Assembly: GCA_944321525.1 (NCBI GenBank)
Contig: CALULQ010000013.1
Location: 1-64,000, forward strand
Source: an uncultured Paraprevotella sp.
Lineage (GTDB): Bacteria > Bacteroidota > Bacteroidia > Bacteroidales > Bacteroidaceae
Direction of reading: 5' to 3'
DNA: 64,000 nucleotides
In this document: positions 62,220 to 64,000 of the stretch, piece by piece
How the letters are laid out: the number at the start of each line of letters is the position of its first letter
Numbering within the stretch: the stretch's first letter is position 1
The notes under the pieces: generated by a model
Databases searched by the model: none
What the model saw: the letters and a program-made list of their open reading frames with translations, nothing else
Told to the model about the DNA's origin: nothing
Translations under genes and position numbers: made by a program

Positions 62220-62837
62220 CTATATACGCCCGTTAAAAGCCACACGATTCACGATGGAACGGCCCAACGTCACTTCATCGGTATATTGCAACTCGTCGTT
62301 CTGCGCCACGCCGCGGGCTATCACGGTCATCACCACTCCCGAATGCTCCAGTTTCCGGTAAATATAGAAATTGGTGGTGTCGCCTTCCATCGTGGGACTG
62401 AGAGCCAGAATCACCTCGGACACGCCCCCCTCGGACACGCGGTCCACGAGCGATTGTATTTGCAAGTCGGAAGGGCCCACCCCGTCCATCGGGGATATGA
62501 CTCCCCCGAGCACGTGATACACGCCCTTGTATTGGTGGGTATTCTCTATGGCCATCACGTCCTGTATGTTCTCCACCACGCAAACCGTGGAATGGTCGCG
62601 CTTCACATCGGCACAAATGGCGCAGAGTTCCGTGTCCGATATGTTATGGCACACCGAGCAATATTTCACTTCGTGCTTCAGCGTAATCAGGGATTGCCCG
62701 AAGCCCTCCACGGCCTGGGTGTCCTGCCGCAGCAGATGAAGCACCAGGCGCATGGCCGTCTTGGCTCCGATTCCAGGCAACTTGGCGAACTCATTTACTG
62801 CTTTTTCGAGCAATGCAGAAGGATATTGTTGGTTCAT
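62220..62837 (-). CDS. recR: Recombination mediator protein RecR
   Basis: A 205-residue RecR, full length. It helps RecO and RecF load RecA at single-strand gaps. It has the helix-hairpin-helix near residues 10-30 ([17 protein letters not shown]), the Cys4 zinc finger at about 60-75 ([17 protein letters not shown]), the Toprim domain ([27 protein letters not shown]) and the C-terminal Walker-B-like region. It is the first gene of a four-gene operon and is divergent from engB. Confidence 0.97.
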   Translation of the reverse strand: MNQQYPSALLEKAVNEFAKLPGIGAKTAMRLVLHLLRQDTQAVEGFGQSLITLKHEVKYCSVCHNISDTELCAICADVKRDHSTVCVVENIQDVMAIENTHQYKGVYHVLGGVISPMDGVGPSDLQIQSLVDRVSEGGVSEVILALSPTMEGDTTNFYIYRKLEHSGVVMTVIARGVAQNDELQYTDEVTLGRSIVNRVAFNGRI

Positions 62838-62866
62838 TTATCAGTCAAATATACCTAAATTAGCTG

Positions 62867-62874
62867 CAAAGATA
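62867..62874 (-). promoter_or_regulatory. Promoter -7 box of the recR operon
   Basis: TATCTTTG on the minus strand matches TAnnTTTG, 30 bases before the recR start, with a T-run upstream in the -33 region. A second match, TATATTTG at 62846-62853, is closer to the gene and less suitable. Confidence 0.5.
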
Positions 62875-62897
62875 GGGAAAAGTAGAGTAAAAAAACG

Positions 62898-62905
62898 TAT
62901 ATTTG
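62898..62905 (+). promoter_or_regulatory. Promoter -7 box of engB
   Basis: TATATTTG matches TAnnTTTG, 20 bases before the engB start, giving a very short leader. Confidence 0.5.
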
Positions 62906-62925
62906 CCCACAAAAATACAAGCCAC

Positions 62926-63534
62926 ATGGAAATCAAATCTGCAGAATTCATCATCAGCAACGCCTCGGTCAGCAAGTGCCCCGACACCACGCTGCCGGAA
63001 TACGCCTTCATCGGGCGCTCAAACGTGGGAAAATCCAGTTTGATCAACATGCTGACCAATCACAAGAAACTGGCCAAGACCTCGGCCACGCCGGGGAAAA
63101 CGCTCCTCATCAACCACTTTCTCATCAACAAGGCGTGGTATCTGGTGGACCTTCCGGGATACGGCTATGCCAAAAGGGGGAAAAAGGAACAGGAGAACCT
63201 GCGCCAAATCATCTCTTCTTATATATTGCACCGCGAACAAATGACCAACCTGTTCGTCCTGATCGACTCGCGCCACGAACCGCAAAAGATAGACTTGGAA
63301 TTCATAGAATGGCTGGGAGAAAACGGCATCCCCTTCAGCATCGTGTTCACCAAGGCGGACAAGTCGAAACCGATGCAACTGAAAAAAAACATCTCCGTCT
63401 TTCTCGACACGCTGGCCGAACAATGGGAAGAGCTTCCTCCGCACTTCGTCACCTCGTCCGAGAACCGGACCGGGCGCGAAGAAGTGCTGGACTACATTGA
63501 CAGCATCAATGAATCGCTCAAGCGCAAGGACTAA
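62926..63534 (+). CDS. engB: Ribosome biogenesis GTP-binding protein EngB (YsxC/YihA)
   Basis: A 202-residue TrmE-Era-EngA-EngB-type GTPase needed for assembly of the large ribosomal subunit. G1 is GRSNVGKSS near residues 29-37, G2 is around the Thr in TPGKT, G3 is DLPGYG, G4 is TKAD near 143 and G5 is around SSEN. The start at 62926 gives the family's normal N-terminus ([12 protein letters not shown]). The longer open frame upstream overlaps recR antisense and is not used. It is divergent from recR and convergent with the DUF3078 gene. Confidence 0.96.
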   Translation: MEIKSAEFIISNASVSKCPDTTLPEYAFIGRSNVGKSSLINMLTNHKKLAKTSATPGKTLLINHFLINKAWYLVDLPGYGYAKRGKKEQENLRQIISSYILHREQMTNLFVLIDSRHEPQKIDLEFIEWLGENGIPFSIVFTKADKSKPMQLKKNISVFLDTLAEQWEELPPHFVTSSENRTGREEVLDYIDSINESLKRKD

Positions 63535-63552
63535 GAGGCGGTTCTTGAAGGC

Positions 63553-64000
63553 CTAAAACGAATAGTTGACACCGAGGCTGAACCACTCCTTAAACATGAG
63601 GTAGGGATATTTCTTGTCCTCGTTCCTGTAATTCTCCGAACTGTCGTCTATCCGCGGATAGAGGAACAGTTTGGAGTTGAGGTATTTGTTGATGGTAAAG
63701 GTGAACGTGTTTTCCCATTCCACATCCGTCATCTCCATATTGCTGAACCAATAGATGCGGGCGTCCCAACGTATGTTCTTCCAGATATCCCAGCTGTAGT
63801 TCACCGTGATGTTGGGACCAAAATTGTTATACATGCTCCGCCCCGGATCCAGACCAAAGTTGCCGAAAAGCGAGCGCCGTTCCACGGAACGGAAGTTGTA
63901 TGCCACAGGGGCCAAAGTGGCCGAGCCGCGGAAACGCTTCAGCTCCAGCTTGTAGTCCATACCCAAAGAGACAACCAAATTGAACGGGGAGAGGAAGTCG
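63553..64000 (-). CDS. DUF3078 outer-membrane protein, 3' part (cut by window end)
   Basis: The last 148 or so residues of a larger protein whose start lies beyond the window. The visible part has alternating strands with aromatic girdles (NITVNYSWDIWKNIRWDARIYW, LMFKEWFSLGVNYSF) and a terminal Phe, as in outer-membrane beta-barrels. The wording matches what I recall of the C-terminus of DUF3078 proteins of Bacteroidetes, whose function is unknown. It is convergent with engB, 18 bases apart, without a clear terminator between them. Confidence 0.8.
   Translation of the reverse strand, partial: DFLSPFNLVVSLGMDYKLELKRFRGSATLAPVAYNFRSVERRSLFGNFGLDPGRSMYNNFGPNITVNYSWDIWKNIRWDARIYWFSNMEMTDVEWENTFTFTINKYLNSKLFLYPRIDDSSENYRNEDKKYPYLMFKEWFSLGVNYSF

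Overview
The window reads as chromosomal DNA of a GC-rich member of the Bacteroidales (Bacteroidaceae/Prevotellaceae-like). The grounds are promoter boxes of the Bacteroidetes type (TAnnTTTG at -7), a hybrid two-component system, lipoproteins, DUF5723 and DUF3078 outer-membrane families, a B. ovatus-like xylan operon, and a C-terminal tail of the kind seen on Prevotella secreted glycosidases. There is no phage, insertion sequence or CRISPR array.

Layout. 1-12.2 kb is mixed housekeeping: a MaoC-like hydratase, a GH29 fucosidase lipoprotein, a MarC-family membrane protein, a split chromate transporter, purL, and a lipoprotein/DUF5723 pair. 12.9-51.4 kb is a 38-kb carbohydrate island, all on the minus strand, aimed at a highly decorated glucuronoarabinoxylan. 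It contains a core operon (GPH sugar transporter, GH10 xylanase, GH43 xylosidase, GH67 glucuronidase), a hybrid two-component regulator, and a long convoy: GH5-GH43 fusion, CE1 esterase, four GH43 enzymes, CE6, CE1, GH95, GH2, GH115, CE20, a GH43-like protein and a second GH2. No SusC/SusD pair is present. 51.6-64 kb holds two identical tRNA-Asp genes, a TolC/RND/adaptor efflux operon, a 1.9-kb gene-free stretch, a recR-hypothetical-glycosyltransferase-acetyltransferase operon, engB, and the 3' part of a DUF3078 protein.

How the enzymes fit together. GH10 and possibly GH5 cut the backbone. GH43 enzymes remove arabinose and xylose. GH115 and GH67 remove (methyl)glucuronic acid from long and short chains respectively. 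GH95 and GH2 enzymes remove rare L-galactose/L-fucose and galactose caps. CE1, CE6 and CE20 enzymes strip ferulate and acetate. The GPH carrier imports the short products, and the regulator senses them.

The most unusual signal is a dispersed element of about 105 bp, present six times (near 48, 12607, 25453, 32895, 45114 and 58230), always outside or at the very edge of genes. Its core is a chain of 14-bp palindromic boxes (AGTACTCGAGTACT) separated by 8-bp GCGG/CCGC spacers with a 22-bp period. Five cores are exactly 62 bp and the sixth is exactly one period shorter. The spacers occur in different orientations from copy to copy, and one copy shows a compensatory base change. I do not recognise this family.
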